64,000 nucleotides of DNA from Glossina fuscipes (GCF_014805625.2 NW_023998433.1:3299647-3363646), one strand, 5' to 3'; numbered from the stretch's first letter, positions 10,207 to 21,527 are shown. Notes: generated by a model from the letters alone, not told the origin. Numbers and translations are program-made.

Positions 10207-13200
10207 AAATCATCACTTACAGTAATTAGAGAATTAAAACGACACATACCACTACATCTAAATTATAAAAAATTTTATGAAAATTGATTATGCAAACAAA
10301 CCTTTTTTAGTGTTTTATTTAATAAAATGAATTATGTTATATAAACTTACCTAACTTTAAATAAATGTATATTGAGTAAACCTATTAAGGTATATATGAA
10401 TTTTGTTTTTATGTTTTTATAATAAAAATAATAATAATAATGATAATTATAATTTTAATTGCAAGTAGAATTATAATAAAAATAAATTTTAAGAGGTTCT
10501 CTTACACTCGTCATTGAAAAGTTCCATTAAGTTTGTGCGAATAAATAATTGATAATGAAACGAGCAACGCTATCATGTAAAGCGTTTAATATTTAAGATC
10601 GAATATATGTATGTTATGTAATTGGACACACGCACCTATCTTTACACATCTATATATACACACACTTCACTATACATACTTTCACTGTTTTGTATTTATA
10701 CCTAGAAAAATAAATCCGCTTCACTAAGCGGCAAAAAAACAAGATTTAAGTAAAATATAAATCTTTAGATACAAGTATTAAAAACAACAGCAAAATTTAA
10801 ATAAAAATAATATAAAGATATAAACAAATTAAACGACTTTTCCTCGGAAATTTGATTAAAAGGTAATTGAAGAGCATACCATAGATATAAGATAATCATA
10901 TATTAATTCTATCGTTCCTCTTGACAATCAACTCATCATAAAAATACACTAAAAGTACCCTCTACACATCATAATGAATGCATATTTGTTTGTCATACCC
11001 CTGGCAACGAATGAAATTATATATTAATTGGAAAGCCCGCGATACTTAATAGTTAAAGGAGAATGTGAATAAGAGCAAATACAAAAAGACACTTTTTATT
11101 AAGCTCAGAAACTGTCTCTTTTTTTCTGTTCTGAAATATAATCCGTTCTCTTTGTTTCATTTTTGAATATATTTTCTTAGAGCCTTCTAAGATTCTTCTT
11201 CGGTTGCGATAATTTTTCCAATTAGTGACAAAGTCGCTTACGTCGTAGAAGTCTACCAAGATTGATGAACCGATTTGCAGTTTGAATGCATTTCATTGCT
11301 GTGTGGCAGTGGATATCAAATATTTGTTGTAATGCGATATGAGGCTAAGAGCGATTCGAAAGTTGTCATTGCGTCTGCCCACGATGCGATATCCCTACTT
11401 TTTGAATATTTTTGGAAAACAATTTTCCTTCAAACCTCAAAGATGTGTTAAATGATATCCTCCAAGATTATTTCTCACTTACTTTTATTTCTACGCCAAA
11501 ACAATTATCAAAAATACTCTTTTCGTTACGTTGTTCCGGTTATATTACCCGTTCAAAAATGGTGATTACATTTCCATCAACTAATCAGCAAAAGTGCCTG
11601 AGATATCATTCAAGTTTTTTCAAAGATTAAATGACGCTCTTTGTCGATTTGATCGTCTGATTCCCGGCGTTGCATACGTTTCAATAGAAATACAGATGAA
11701 AAGTACAATAACTGTTTTTCTTTCTCGTTCTTCAATGCAACTAACTCATCATTTTTTCTAGTGTATTAAACAGAGATATTAACTGGTGCCAAAAATTAGT
11801 TAATTATACTCTCAGCCAATAAAAAGAAATGCGCGATTATTTTACCAACTCCTTGCAATTCATAACCGGCCGGTTATTAAAAAACTTTTATTGAAATTAT
11901 GAAATTGGGTCACTGGTCAATTAATAGCACTGGCTTGAATGTGGAATGATGCGAAAGCGGAAATAAATAAATTTTTCAAATGAAACCGGAAATAATTCCT
12001 TCACGAGCTCACACACATACTACAACAAGCACTGCACTGATATCTGCAACAGACACATGTTCGTTTTGTACACTGCATCTGCCTTTGGTCTACTGCCTAT
12101 GGGGAGCATGTAAGCCGCTGCAATTGTGAACAGTTAATGAAAACAAACAAATAAGAGAAATGACTAATTGTGTTTTTGCCAATAATCAATTTGCCTGCTG
12201 AAGCACTGAAAATTCACAGCACAAATAATTGTTATTTGTGTTGGTTTTTAAGCGTTTATTCAAACAGCATATGTTATTGCCGTGTTATTCTTTTCTCTCT
12301 CCCCCTCTCTCTTTGTCAGCCAGTTTTTATCACTCTACCTCTCTTTGTTATTGCGATATACATTACATTGTTCATTTGTTTGATTATTTCACCAACAATG
12401 AAAACAAAATCACAATAAGAACAACAAAATCTGCTTTCTGCAAAGCACTTCATGCACATCAGGCAATGAAGAAAATGAGGAAAACGAGAAAGATTCTACC
12501 ATTAATCATAAAAAAAAAAAAAAGATTAAGACTATAAGAGATGCAAAAATTTACGAGCGGATGGCACAGGAAACGGAATAGGACATAAAGATATCATTTA
12601 ATAACATTTAATAATATTCGAAAATGCTTGACTAGCGAATTGTAGTACATTTTCATAAAATACGCATTACGAGCCTTTCTCACTATTAAAAGTCAGTTCT
12701 CCGATTTTCGTAACTTATGGCTTTCGTTGACTTTACTTGTAATTACTTGTAAGTTTGCGTATAAAATTGTCAATTCCGGTCGTTCGAAAATTATGTTAAA
12801 ATTTAATGAGTTTACAAAGTGAGATAAAAGGTTTCCTTATTTTCTTTCCTTCTTTTGCATACAAAAAATACTTTCAATCTACATATATATATATATGTAT
12901 ATATACAGGAGTGCAACACTGAAAGTATTAACAAAAAATATGATTTTTAAGTTTGAAAATCAAATTCAAACCAATTTAAATTCAAATTGGCACAAACGAT
13001 GAATATCAAAAGCTCGAAATCAAACATCTACACCATGCTTTCAATATCTGAACACCAGACAAGGCAATAATCTCTTTATCCATTTAATAATCTAACTTTA
13101 ACTCAAGCTAATTGATTCCACTAGCTTTTAGATTTAATAGGAAATGGGCAATTTCCAACGGATATTAATCTTTTACTGCATGTTTCAAATTCATAGACAC

Positions 13201-13530
13201 CTTTTTTTTATTTATAAAAATGTTAATTAAGATAAAACTTCATTTTGTATCCCACCTAAGTATAAGGTTGCGCTAAACTGACAATAAGATTATAACATGC
13301 ATATATATGATCGGTCGATTTACTATCAGGTATATGCTGAACGTGAACATAAATGGGCGGAGAAAACACACTAAATTAAAAATTTTAAATATTTGTCAAA
13401 AGTTTCGAGATATGAAATCATCCAATGAAACCAATGTCAACATGATCCACGCGGTCTCTGCTCATTAAAGGCCCGTCCAAGTCGATTAAAACATTTTAAC
13501 TGTCGTGAGTTCTGTTTGGTTGCACTCTCA
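10207..13530. other. Unique AT-rich sequence, no gene seen
   Basis: Open frames at 11053-11259 (-), 11412-11630 (+) and 12170-12537 (+) show no recognisable domain and no flanking splice signals I trust. A 12-bp perfect palindrome, AACCGGCCGGTT, lies near 11865. A short TA run lies at 12888-12905. Confidence 0.45.
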
Positions 13531-13555
13531 CTCTCTCTCTCTCTCTCTCTCTCTC
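13531..13555. repeat. (CT)n / (GA)n tract
   Basis: An uninterrupted CT dinucleotide run. GA repeats can bind GAGA factor in flies, but there is no adjacent promoter evidence, so I list it only as a simple repeat. Confidence 0.9.
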
Positions 13556-14985
13556 AGCATAAGGGTTATAATAATCGCTTTGCGAAATACAAGTAAAATG
13601 TATACTTTTTCCTTCCGTCTTCAGATTGCTATTAAAATATATTAAAAAATTAAATATTTTCTCAACATGTGGACACAAGTCCCCTTACTCACTCAATATG
13701 CAACACTTCGTATGTTTGATGCATACATGTGTGAAATGAAAAACATCTGTTGAAATTTTGCAGCGAATTACAATTAAACAAAAATCCGACTCAGTTTTAA
13801 AAAGTTTATCATTATCAGTCACTTCCAGTTCAGATGTCTTGACAATTATTAAGTCGAGCTTGTTCCAACAGATTCAAATAATTATATAATAAGTTTAAAT
13901 GGGCTTGAAATAAATAAAATAATTAATGCAGCTACAGCAAACCCACCTATAACTAAAACTGCGCAATTGTACTGCGATCCAGAAAACAAAACTTTGATAC
14001 GCGTACGATCAGTACATGCTATTGGTAAATAAAGTAGATATAAAAAATACTAATACTCAAAGAAAACATCGAAAGATACATAACATAATTATGCAATTGC
14101 TATGTCAAGACGAAAAAGTAACATTATACCATCAACGATCTCGATATCCAGGCAATGTACGCTTGTGAATACGAAATGTACGTTGGGCCTTGCTCATGAA
14201 ATTGGAATGGAAAATCAAAAAAAGAGGCTATTTCGTAAGTTGTTGAAGCATTATTTGCGACACCATTAAAAATGTAATTAATAAATTATTGAATGTGTTA
14301 ATAAATTCTCTAAGCATTATTCTAACCCTAAGAAGGCTAAAAAGTGCTTACAGTTCGTTGCGAGCGTTTACATGCCTCTCTCATGTGCTTTGCGTCACAA
14401 GAATCCTAAAGCAATAAACAATTGAGTGATAAATTAGTTTGTAAATGGTTTTGACACTGCAATGTTTTCTAAGCAAAGTTAAGGAATAATAGAACAAAAA
14501 ATTTCCCAAACACAACAATTAATCTCAAGGGAAAATGGATTTAAGGTTTTTGTTCATACTCTTCTTAACACCACCAGAGTTCGTTTTATTTATATTGAAT
14601 TTGTTACTAAATTTGTAATATCAAAATATGCAGATCGAATTTCTCACAAATTACAAAATTAGAAACAACTCATTTTTTTCAAATTTACCAAAAAAAAAAA
14701 AAAAAATAAAGAAGAAATATTCACCAGACAAAATATAACAACTTATAAAAAGAGTGGATGATTGAAAAAAGCAAATACAATGTAAACATCATTGACGTCA
14801 ATAAATGTAACAACAATAATAACAGCAGTATTATCTTCATCAGCAAGGATAACATAAACTACAGCAACTTTTACTTCAACATTGGCTTCAACACAAACAA
14901 TACAAAAAAAGAAAGGACGAAACGGAACTACGATAGCAGTAGCGAAAACAACCGCAGTAGTTTATTATATAGTGTCATTATTTTA
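13556..14985. other. Unique AT-rich sequence, no gene seen
   Basis: The open frame at 14758-14994 is asparagine, serine and isoleucine rich and derives from AAT/AAC-rich DNA. No domain or splice context was seen. Confidence 0.45.
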
Positions 14986-15130
14986 TCCGCATGAGCAGTC
15001 GAGTAAGCAAGGATCGCGACTTACAACTCAATGGTCGCGCGTTCAAATCTCAAGTGCGGTAGAATTTCCAATAAAGGTAAGCATATGATCTAAATTATGC
15101 AACAGCCTTAAAACCATACTTTACAATTTA
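14986..15130 (+). mobile_element. tRNA-derived SINE, copy 1
   Basis: It starts TCCGCATGAGCAGTCGAG and shares its tRNA-like head with the copies at 21708-21878 and 63831-64000. The B-box-like segment reads CGTTCAAATCTCAAG, and the body continues with AATTTCCAATAAAGG. Similarity to copy 2 fades after about 15090. The solo LTR begins 8 bp downstream, so the end of this copy may have been lost or overwritten. Confidence 0.7.
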
Positions 15131-15137
15131 TACATAT

Positions 15138-15621
15138 TGTTATGAAATTCGCTTTTTACAAGATACAGTCCGTATCACTAGATCGTAGATTTTTTGACCA
15201 AGTGAAATGCACTTCAAAGTTCTTTTATTTTACTACTTTGTCTTTCACAACAGTACGAATATTTATTTACAATTTATTTTGGCCGTACTCTCAATTTCTA
15301 CGTTCTTGCCAGACTAACTCTACTTTTCACAAATATTCTACTTATATACAAATTTACAAGCATCTTACTATACGTAATTTTATGGGTTTTTCTAATCCCA
15401 GCCTGCTTTTCCTGTAATCGTTTTCATCGGCCTGCACCTGCATGACGAGCCTGCGAATATGCACTTAGCTTTTACCTGTTTGCTTTTCCGCTATTCATTT
15501 TCATCGGCCTGCAGCTTGATGAGGCGCCTGCGAATGCTCATTTGGTTTTTCTTTCTTTAGGAAATTTGTTATTACGAAAATTACTTAGTTGACATTAACT
15601 GGATTTGGGATTTTCGTAACA
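15138..15621. mobile_element. Solo LTR of a retroviral-like retrotransposon, copy 1
   Basis: The block begins TGTTATGAAATTCG and ends GATTTTCGTAACA, giving the TG...CA ends and short imperfect terminal inverted repeats typical of an LTR. It is flanked by ATAT at 15134-15137 and 15622-15625, a plausible 4-bp target duplication. A second copy with the same ends lies at 37624-37875. Internally, a roughly 75-bp unit containing TTTTCATCGGCCTGCA is tandemly duplicated (about 15420-15490 and 15492-15550), which partly explains its greater length. No gag or pol lies beside it, so it is a solo LTR. A gypsy-group origin is suggested by the ATAT target but not proven. Confidence 0.7.
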
Positions 15622-16160
15622 ATATATACATATAAAGACACACAGGCAATAAACAAAAATATAACTACTAACATCATTACATCAACAATAACAACGAAAA
15701 GAGCAAAAAACATTATGAATATTCACGACGATGTCCTGCATGTCCCCAAGTTGCAATGTTAAAAGTACAGCTACGCGGCCCTTAACATAAGTATCATGCA
15801 TCATCTATGAAAATTATTGTCACCTAAAGTGTGCAGGTTTTGGGAGCGGCAAAATCTATAATGCTAACGCTGATTGCTTCCAAAGCTTGCTTTTTAAGTT
15901 ATTTGATGCTATTAAATAGGGGCTTGCGAAGTAAAAATAGGTGCAGCTATTTTATGGGAGAAAGCTGCGGCTCAAAAAGCCCAACTTAGGTGGTTTAGAT
16001 GGCTAGAAGACATTGCTACCTTTTTGAAAAATAATAGGTATTCAAAATAAGGTTTCGACGTAACTGATCGACGTTCTGACTTTCACTCCACTTAAAATAA
16101 CAACACATATTCTTCCTGCCTACAAAGAATTCAAAATCCAACTCAATTTTCCGAGAAAAA
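15622..16160. other. No recognised feature
   Basis: Moderately mixed composition between the LTR and the left inverted repeat of the Polinton-like locus. No open frame of note. Confidence 0.4.
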
Positions 16161-16391
16161 GAGGAAAGGAGTTAGTGTTATGGTGCATTATAACCGACAA
16201 AAAAGGCCAGATTGTATTTCATTTATTATTTTATGGCTACACTTAAAAGTATTTATCGAGAAAAACCGAGGAATAAAAGGCAGAGGCAATTTTACAGATA
16301 ATGCTTGAAGATAAGTTCGCCAACATTTCTGTCCTACATAAGCAGAGTTTTCTCTTAAGTCATTTCTAAAACTAATCAAACCACCAAATCG
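16161..16391 (+). repeat. Left arm of a diverged inverted-repeat pair
   Basis: By eye this aligns along its length with the reverse complement of 24168-24400, at roughly 75-80 percent identity. The core AAAAGTATTTATCGAGAAAA and the segment AAGTTCGCCAACATTTCT are identical in both arms. The outer part reads as the C-terminal end of a protein (ending LLFYGYT and a stop here, LLLYGHT and a stop in the other arm), so the arm may hold a gene end plus an intergenic spacer. It could be a Polinton terminal inverted repeat or two inverted copies of another gene boundary. Confidence 0.7.
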
Positions 16392-16448
16392 ATCAGTGTG
16401 ACAAAAAGAACTATATCTACAAATTATTTAAAATACATAAATAAAAAA

Positions 16449-17310
16449 ATGGAATCCAACAAATATAAATGTACTTTTTTCGGCGAGACAGCTGACAATT
16501 TACTGGACAATTTATGCTCGGAAGTTACAAGAGCCTGTCAGGTAGGTTTGCAGCAAACTGATTCCTTGAATGAAGGAAAAATTGGCGTCCGGCGAACAAA
16601 GTGCAATTTCTGTGATGTGATTGTGACTGAACACGAGTTGTTTCAGACGCTTTTATGTGAAGAGTTCGTAGAACGCTGTGAGGGAGCATTTAACGAAACC
16701 CAGCATGCTAGTTCCATTATGACCGATGATCCGTCTACAAGCAATGCTGCTAAGGCGTTTTTTGAACCCAGTAGCAAAGCGAAAGTTTCTGCCAGTGAAG
16801 TGTATTGCGACCCAGGTATTGCGCTTAAGTCTTTATGATGTAAACAAAATAGAAAATCCACTTAACGACCATTAAACACAAGGCGAAGGCAGCTGTGCTT
16901 TTAAAAGAAAATCTATTCATCACATCTACATCGACATCGGAAAATGTGATTCAATGCAAAATTATCCGCAACTTGAGGGACGACATATTAATCAGCAAAT
17001 TTTTCGATGATATCCGTACATGTATACACGAGCAAACTCAAACCAAATTAGATGAATTCAGCTCTGTAAAGGTCAATTAGAGGCTTTTTGCAGATTACCT
17101 GAAAGGATTGGAAACAGAAATGGTAGCAACAGTGAAAGCGGAGTTCATTGCTGCAAGAGAAAGCAGTGAAGTCGACGATAAAATTGACAAGCTTCTTACC
17201 GAGCTTAAAAAAGCAGCTGAAGAATACAAGGCTACATGGAAAGTGGTCGTTACAGCAAGGGCGACAATGGAAACAAAAGGTTTGCGTACCAACTTGCTAA
17301 CTAGATGTAA
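16449..17310 (+). pseudogene. Unidentified protein gene, frameshifted, joined to PolB
   Basis: It opens with ATG in an A-rich context at 16449 (MESNKYKCTFFGETADNLLD) and reads open to 16838. There are frame changes near 16836 and 16870, then an open frame from about 16872, a TAG at 17078-17080, and the same frame again to about 17310. The N-terminal part has paired cysteines (CNFC) and acidic stretches. The last 70 residues (LETEMVATVKAEF through KKAAEEYKATWK) look like a coiled coil. The start faintly recalls the Mis12 kinetochore family (Tyr then FFG), but the match is too short to claim. It begins 58 bp inside the left inverted-repeat arm and runs in frame into polymerase sequence, so it may be a gene captured by the element or a chimera made by deletion. 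Confidence 0.5.
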
Positions 17311-17321
17311 CGAAAGGGCCA

Positions 17322-19105
17322 AGCAATGTCATTATTGTCTTGTTACCAACATGCACAGGTTGGTAAAAACACAATACACGCGAAGACATACCTCAGGACA
17401 GTTTTGCGATTTCCGTCAAACACTTTGCACCACGACTGGAACCCGTCATAAGCGGGAGCAGCAACCAAGTTTAAAAATATGAAGAAGAAGTTGTCGCCGC
17501 CAATAACCATATATGCTGGTATGGAGGCTGTCCTTAAGCCCATAGAAGTCCTTCACAGGAACGAGGGGACGAGGATAATTGAACAGCATGTAGCATGCGC
17601 AGTCTCGTATTATATTGATTGTATGTATAACGAAGAGTGCGTTGGCCAGTATACCTTTGCTGGTGAGTACATTACAAATATTTTTGTTTTTGTTTAAGCA
17701 ACTGATTGAATTTGTTTATTTATTTCTTATTTTTACTAGGACTCCCCTGAGTGCATCTACAATTATATGTCCAATCGCGAATGTAGTGAGGCTGACTAAA
17801 ATTTCGCGAAGAGGGTGTGGGACGCATTCGACCCTTAAAGATTATACGATTTCATACCTTTAAGCGACGTTTTCGAAAGTTTCAGGGTTTTATATTTAGA
17901 AATGTATAAACCAGATCCATGCAATTGTGTTGCAGCATCATCTCTCCTTTGGGATGCCATACTGAAATACACTAAGGTTGTATTGGAACTAATTGCCGAT
18001 CTTGAAATTCATAAGTTTTCAAGAACTATTATTAGAGGCGGCATTACGCGGTGCATCCCAGAGATTGTCCAAGTCAAAGGTTATGATGAAAACACGTCCA
18101 AAATTCATTTTTCCTACATGGGTGCAAACAATTTGTATGGTTGGGCCACGTCCGAAAAATTTCTCTTCCTATTTTTAAATGAAATTGAAGTAAGATATTT
18201 CTACATTTTTCCCATTGATAGCGATGGAAGCATGAAGTTGACCTAGATTATCCATCTGCTATTCATAATAAAGACGTCTGCCTTCCTTTCTGAGGAGGTA
18301 ATAAGATTCCTCACACTGAAAAGTATAAAAACCTCATAACAGTTTTAACCCTTAAAATGAATTATAAGATTCATTCAAAATATCTGCTCCTTTGCTTGCA
18401 ACAAGGATTGCAGTTGAAACGTATTCATGGAATACTATAATTTAATCAAAAAGCTTGGTTAAAGCCCTTTATTAATTTAAACTCCAACATAAAAAAAGTT
18501 CCGAAAAATGAGATCGAGAAGAACTTCTATAAATTGATGAACAGCGCTGTTTATGGTAAAGTCTTGGAAAATGTTGGAAAGCGTCGAGATGTTGGAATGG
18601 AAATAGTGCATGATAAACCAATATATCTGAGGGTATTTGTGCTAGAACTACCTAAGTGGGTGATGTACGATTTTTATTGCAACTTGTTAGCTAATCAGGG
18701 CCAAAGAGATGATAGAATGTGATCATACATTTAGACACATTAAATTGCCTCCGCGGCAATATACACAATGTCATACCTAATAATAAAAATGCGGGAGAAT
18801 CATGACAAGGTTTGCAGTTTTAAAAGCCAAAGCGCACGCATACATAGTCAATGACGGGAATAATAAATAAAAAGAAGTTAAAAAAGTTAAAGGGGTAAAA
18901 AAATGTGTAACCGACAAAGTAAAATACAGTAATTATAAACGCTGTATTTTAAACAGAAAATATTTTTATGATGAACAGAGAATAATAAGAAGCAGATCTC
19001 GCAGATTGTATACGGAGATCTGCAAAAAAATAGAGTTCCATTATTTAAATGATAAGCAATATGCTTCAGATGACAGAATGTCCGCACCAGCTTGGGAAAG
19101 GTATA
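17322..19105 (+). pseudogene. Polinton protein-primed DNA polymerase B (PolB) relic
   Basis: Family-B polymerase of Polinton/Maverick elements, which copies the element using a terminal-protein primer. Blocks in order: HYCLVTNMHRLVKTQYTRR (17328-17390); KFKNMKKKLSPPITIYAGME, the ExoI region whose usual YADFE is YAGME here; YNYMSNRECSEAD; WDAILKYTKVVLELIADLE (17954-18010); IRGGITRCIPEI; YMGANNLYGWATSE (18115-18159), equivalent to LDxNNLYGWAM; NFYKLMNSAVYGKVLENVGKR (18517-18580); PIYLRVFVLELPKWVMYDFY; and IIRSRSRRLYTE with WERYK near the end. The TDTDS catalytic block was not found, so the segment around 18.72-18.85 kb is deleted or scrambled. Several frameshifts and stops make it inactive. It converges on the integrase, as in many Polintons. 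The family call is secure. Confidence 0.9.
17663..17739 (+). other. Intron-like 77-nt insertion in PolB
   Basis: GTGAGT at 17663 and a T-rich stretch ending in TTTTTACTAG at 17739 look like real donor and acceptor sites. The PolB reading (QYTFAG before, DSPECIYNYM after) resumes immediately downstream. Removal of 77 nt leaves the two sides out of frame by one base, while a 78-nt removal would be in frame. It could be a genuine small intron with a later 1-nt change, or a chance insertion. Confidence 0.4.
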
Positions 19106-19119
19106 AAATAATCAATCAA

Positions 19120-19142
19120 TATATATATATATATATATATAA
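19120..19142. repeat. (AT)n microsatellite between PolB and integrase
   Basis: TA dinucleotide run in the convergent intergenic space. Confidence 0.9.
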
Positions 19143-19340
19143 CGATGTGTAAATACTATGTATATATGAATAAATATAAAATAATTATAAATTAAGTAAC
19201 AGAATAAACGCAAAAAAGATTAATACGCAATGCAAATCTTTGGGTTTCCGTTTCATATAGATTTTAATAATAATAATAGTAACAGTTAATAATGATAATG
19301 ATATATAGCAAACGCTTGCGTTTTGTCTGATACATATTTA

Positions 19341-19745
19341 TCAAAGTAATTGATTTTTATTTACCCTTGAATCATGAGTTTCATCAAACCCTAGCCATTT
19401 CACAAAAAGTTGGTTTCCCCCCCTTCTCCAATATCTTTTTCACTAAATAGGCACTATTGGAACGAACTTTTTGCATTTCGTAGAATTTTATAGAATGAAC
19501 CTTATAATCCTTTACAATTTGAGTAACAGGAATAGTAATTTTTACTTTACTGATCTGAAAAATTTCGGCGGTCCACTTCGGTTCACAGACTTTAAAAAAT
19601 ACCCCTTCAAATTTGCTAATTGTAACATAATCGCCAACTTTGAACTTTGGTTTTGGAAATGTTTTGGGAAAATTATATACGCTTTGTAATATCTGCTTCT
19701 TGTTATGTTTCTTGACCTACCTCATTTGGTATCATACGTACAATT
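19341..19745 (-). pseudogene. Polinton integrase C-terminal relic with chromodomain
   Basis: The minus strand reads PKFKVGDYVTISKFEGVFF, then PKWTAEIFQISKV, TIPVTQIVKDY and AYLVKKILEK. In another frame it continues GNQLFVKWLGFDETHD and VNKNQLL, with a stop at 19341-19343. This is the C-terminal DNA-binding segment and chromodomain of the retroviral-like integrase of Polintons (family text close to KFKVGDHVRISKFK and VKWLGFD). The frame break falls in a run of seven C at 19417-19423. Upstream, VYNFPKTFPK and degraded TIVRMIPNE-like text extend it to about 19745, but the catalytic DDE core is absent. It would insert element DNA at target sites, but this copy cannot work. Confidence 0.9.
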
Positions 19746-19850
19746 GTATTTCACAAATCGTCACACACACGCACAAGAGATGCTTCATTGGATTCAAAAC
19801 ATATAGTTGCTTTTAAAAATCCTAGAGACATTCTACAGTTTCAACCTTAA

Positions 19851-20099
19851 GTGAGGCGATTTCATCCCGAAAACTCATCTGAACTTATGAGAATGTACAA
19901 AGATGTGACTAACAACCCTCACGATTATTCATTAATCAACCTTACACAAAGGGTAAATGATTTATTAAGATACAGACCGAACATATATAATTCGAATTTT
20001 TGGTGTCACAGAAGCGACACTGGAGAAAATGGTCTTACAAAAGAGTTTAAAGCGACTGAAGAACCGCAAACATATACTGTATGTCTTGAAAACCAATAA
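19851..20099 (+). pseudogene. Protein-like ORF in the Polinton locus, unidentified
   Basis: The 82-codon frame contains MRMYKDVTNNPHDYSLINL and QRVNDLLRYRPNIYNSNFW, with balanced composition that looks protein-coding. It lies between the integrase and the capsid-associated gene on the opposite strand to the integrase. I do not recognise it. It may be a structural gene of the element or the end of another insertion. Confidence 0.35.
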
Positions 20100-20364
20100 T
20101 GTCAAATCATTAAAAGCTATACTCAACTGTGCTGATGATGAATAGCCTTGAAATTGCTACTATAAACGACATCTCTATACTCATAGTTAGTGCCGACGGT
20201 GCGAAATATAATTATCGTGATTCCATTATACCTACATACACTACTCTTCGTTTTAGGATAAAGAAGCACAATTAAAATAAATCCGATATGAATGAGAGCA
20301 AATTTAACATTTCATTCAGAAGTGTAACAGACGGACAAAGAGCAAGTGCATACTTCATGTTACG

Positions 20365-20831
20365 CACACATAGGATCATTATATGTGTCACCCTGAGTCA
20401 TACAATATGGGCGCGGTATTGGTTCGTTTTTCGCATCTTTTTTTAGAAATTGAAAACCGTTGCTTCTAACAGGTTTGAGTGCGATTAAAAGTGAAGCTAT
20501 GGACACAGGCAACTCTATTCTCAATTAGTTCGGTCGCAAACCACTTAGAACCATTTTGGGACAGGAAACCAAGAAATCTTTCAATAATTTAACAGAAACA
20601 GCAGCCCACAAGACATCGTCTAAATTTGAAAAACGCTCTGAAAAAAGTAGTGTAAGATACCGCATCAAAAAGAAAACACGTCATTCGCAAAAGAGATCTA
20701 AAGCGAAACGCACGAAAAAATGCATTCTACTTAAGAAATTAAGGATGTATTTGCTTAGAAACTATGAGCATTCATATAGAATGTATGAAAAGCGAACTAG
20801 ATTTATTTGCACCCCCTCCTTTACAAAGTAG
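20365..20831 (+). pseudogene. Polinton capsid-associated (PX-like) protein relic
   Basis: One frame, broken by internal stops, reads YAHIGSLYVSP, then VIQYGRGIGSFFASFFR (family: RGxGIGSFLxGLFR), KPLL, AIKSEAMDTGNSILN (family: AVGKEALxTGxNIxxD), and KKSFNNLTE, followed by a strongly basic tail with KKKTRHSQKRSKAKRTKK. The glycine-phenylalanine start, the central AxxxEAxxTG motif and the basic segment are typical of a small gene in many Polintons thought to be a minor virion or capsid-linked protein. That role is from family knowledge. At least three stops precede the open 3' part (20556-20831). Confidence 0.7.
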
Positions 20832-20867
20832 CGTTCTAAATACAGAAGAAATCTCATATATATAGAA

Positions 20868-21230
20868 ATGCAATGTGTTGAAATAGTCTCACCACCCAGA
20901 GTGCGCTTTATTGTTTTCTTTGTGGAAATTTGTCTATGCATTTCTATGCACGATCCTGTTTTTTTTTTTTTTTTTACTTGCTATTAGCATCATAACTAAT
21001 GTATATAACTAATGTATAAAATGAAGAAAATATGTATCGAAGGACATTTTTGTTCTGTAGGTATGGAGAATATGCTTTTGTTAACTGAAAGAGAGGGTAA
21101 AGAGGGAACGTTTTGCATGCGAGGGAAAGGTGGGCATGAGTTATTGATGTTCGTTGGAGGGAAGGTGTGAGTGTTTGGGTGTGAGGTAAAGTGTTTGGTG
21201 CGGGCAAGCGTATACCCGTCGTTGCCCCAT
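20868..21230 (+). repeat. Diverged interspersed repeat, copy A
   Basis: Shares ordered blocks with 24478-24630 (copy B) and 24640-25085 (copy C): GAAATAGTCTCACCACC, GGAAATTTGTCTATGCATTT, TTCTATGCACG, TATTAGCATCATAA, then a CGAAAGACAT-like block and a G-rich stretch ending in GTGTGAGTG-type repeats. Noncoding. Relation to the Polinton is unclear. Confidence 0.55.
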
Positions 21231-21252
21231 ATATATACCGCTATCTAAATGT

Positions 21253-21300
21253 TGTTTAAATAAAGTACTGAGTTCGTAAAGTTACAACAATTATCACTTC
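21253..21300 (+). promoter_or_regulatory. Candidate promoter for the small ORF at 21348
   Basis: A TATA-like TTTAAATAAAG near 21255 is followed about 30 bp on by AATTATCACTTCAGATCGTTC, which resembles an insect initiator plus downstream element. Speculative. Confidence 0.3.
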
Positions 21301-21347
21301 AGATCGTTCGTACACTCTACGTAAGCTCTCGTAAGCTTTACTTCATT

Positions 21348-21527
21348 ATGGCACTGATGCTGGTCGAACTCATTTATCATGTTTTGGATGGTATCCAGAT
21401 TACTAACAACACCGGTGAAGTCTTGGTAAAAAACAAGACTTACATAGTCTCTGACTTCCTACAGTTAAAAAACGTTGAAAAAAGTGTTTTGCTATCTTTT
21501 AAGGAGAAACTGCTATACAACAAGTAG
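21348..21527 (+). CDS. Small 59-residue ORF, unidentified
   Basis: An ATG at 21348 opens a clean frame to TAG at 21525-21527. The sequence has a hydrophobic start (MALMLVELIYHVLDG), a middle reading TGEVLVKNKTYIVSDFLQL and a charged end. The alternation of hydrophobic and polar residues is like a small folded protein rather than low-complexity noise. A promoter-like segment lies just upstream and copy A of a repeat precedes that. It sits inside the Polinton-like block, so it may be an element or captured gene. I know no family for it. Confidence 0.4.
   Translation: MALMLVELIYHVLDGIQITNNTGEVLVKNKTYIVSDFLQLKNVEKSVLLSFKEKLLYNK

Noticed and set aside
12170..12537. Two overlapping plus-strand frames
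   Set aside because: CT and T-rich low-complexity sequence with no domain or splice support.
16449..17310. Calling this gene Mis12
   Set aside because: Only a short N-terminal resemblance; length, cysteines and context do not confirm it.
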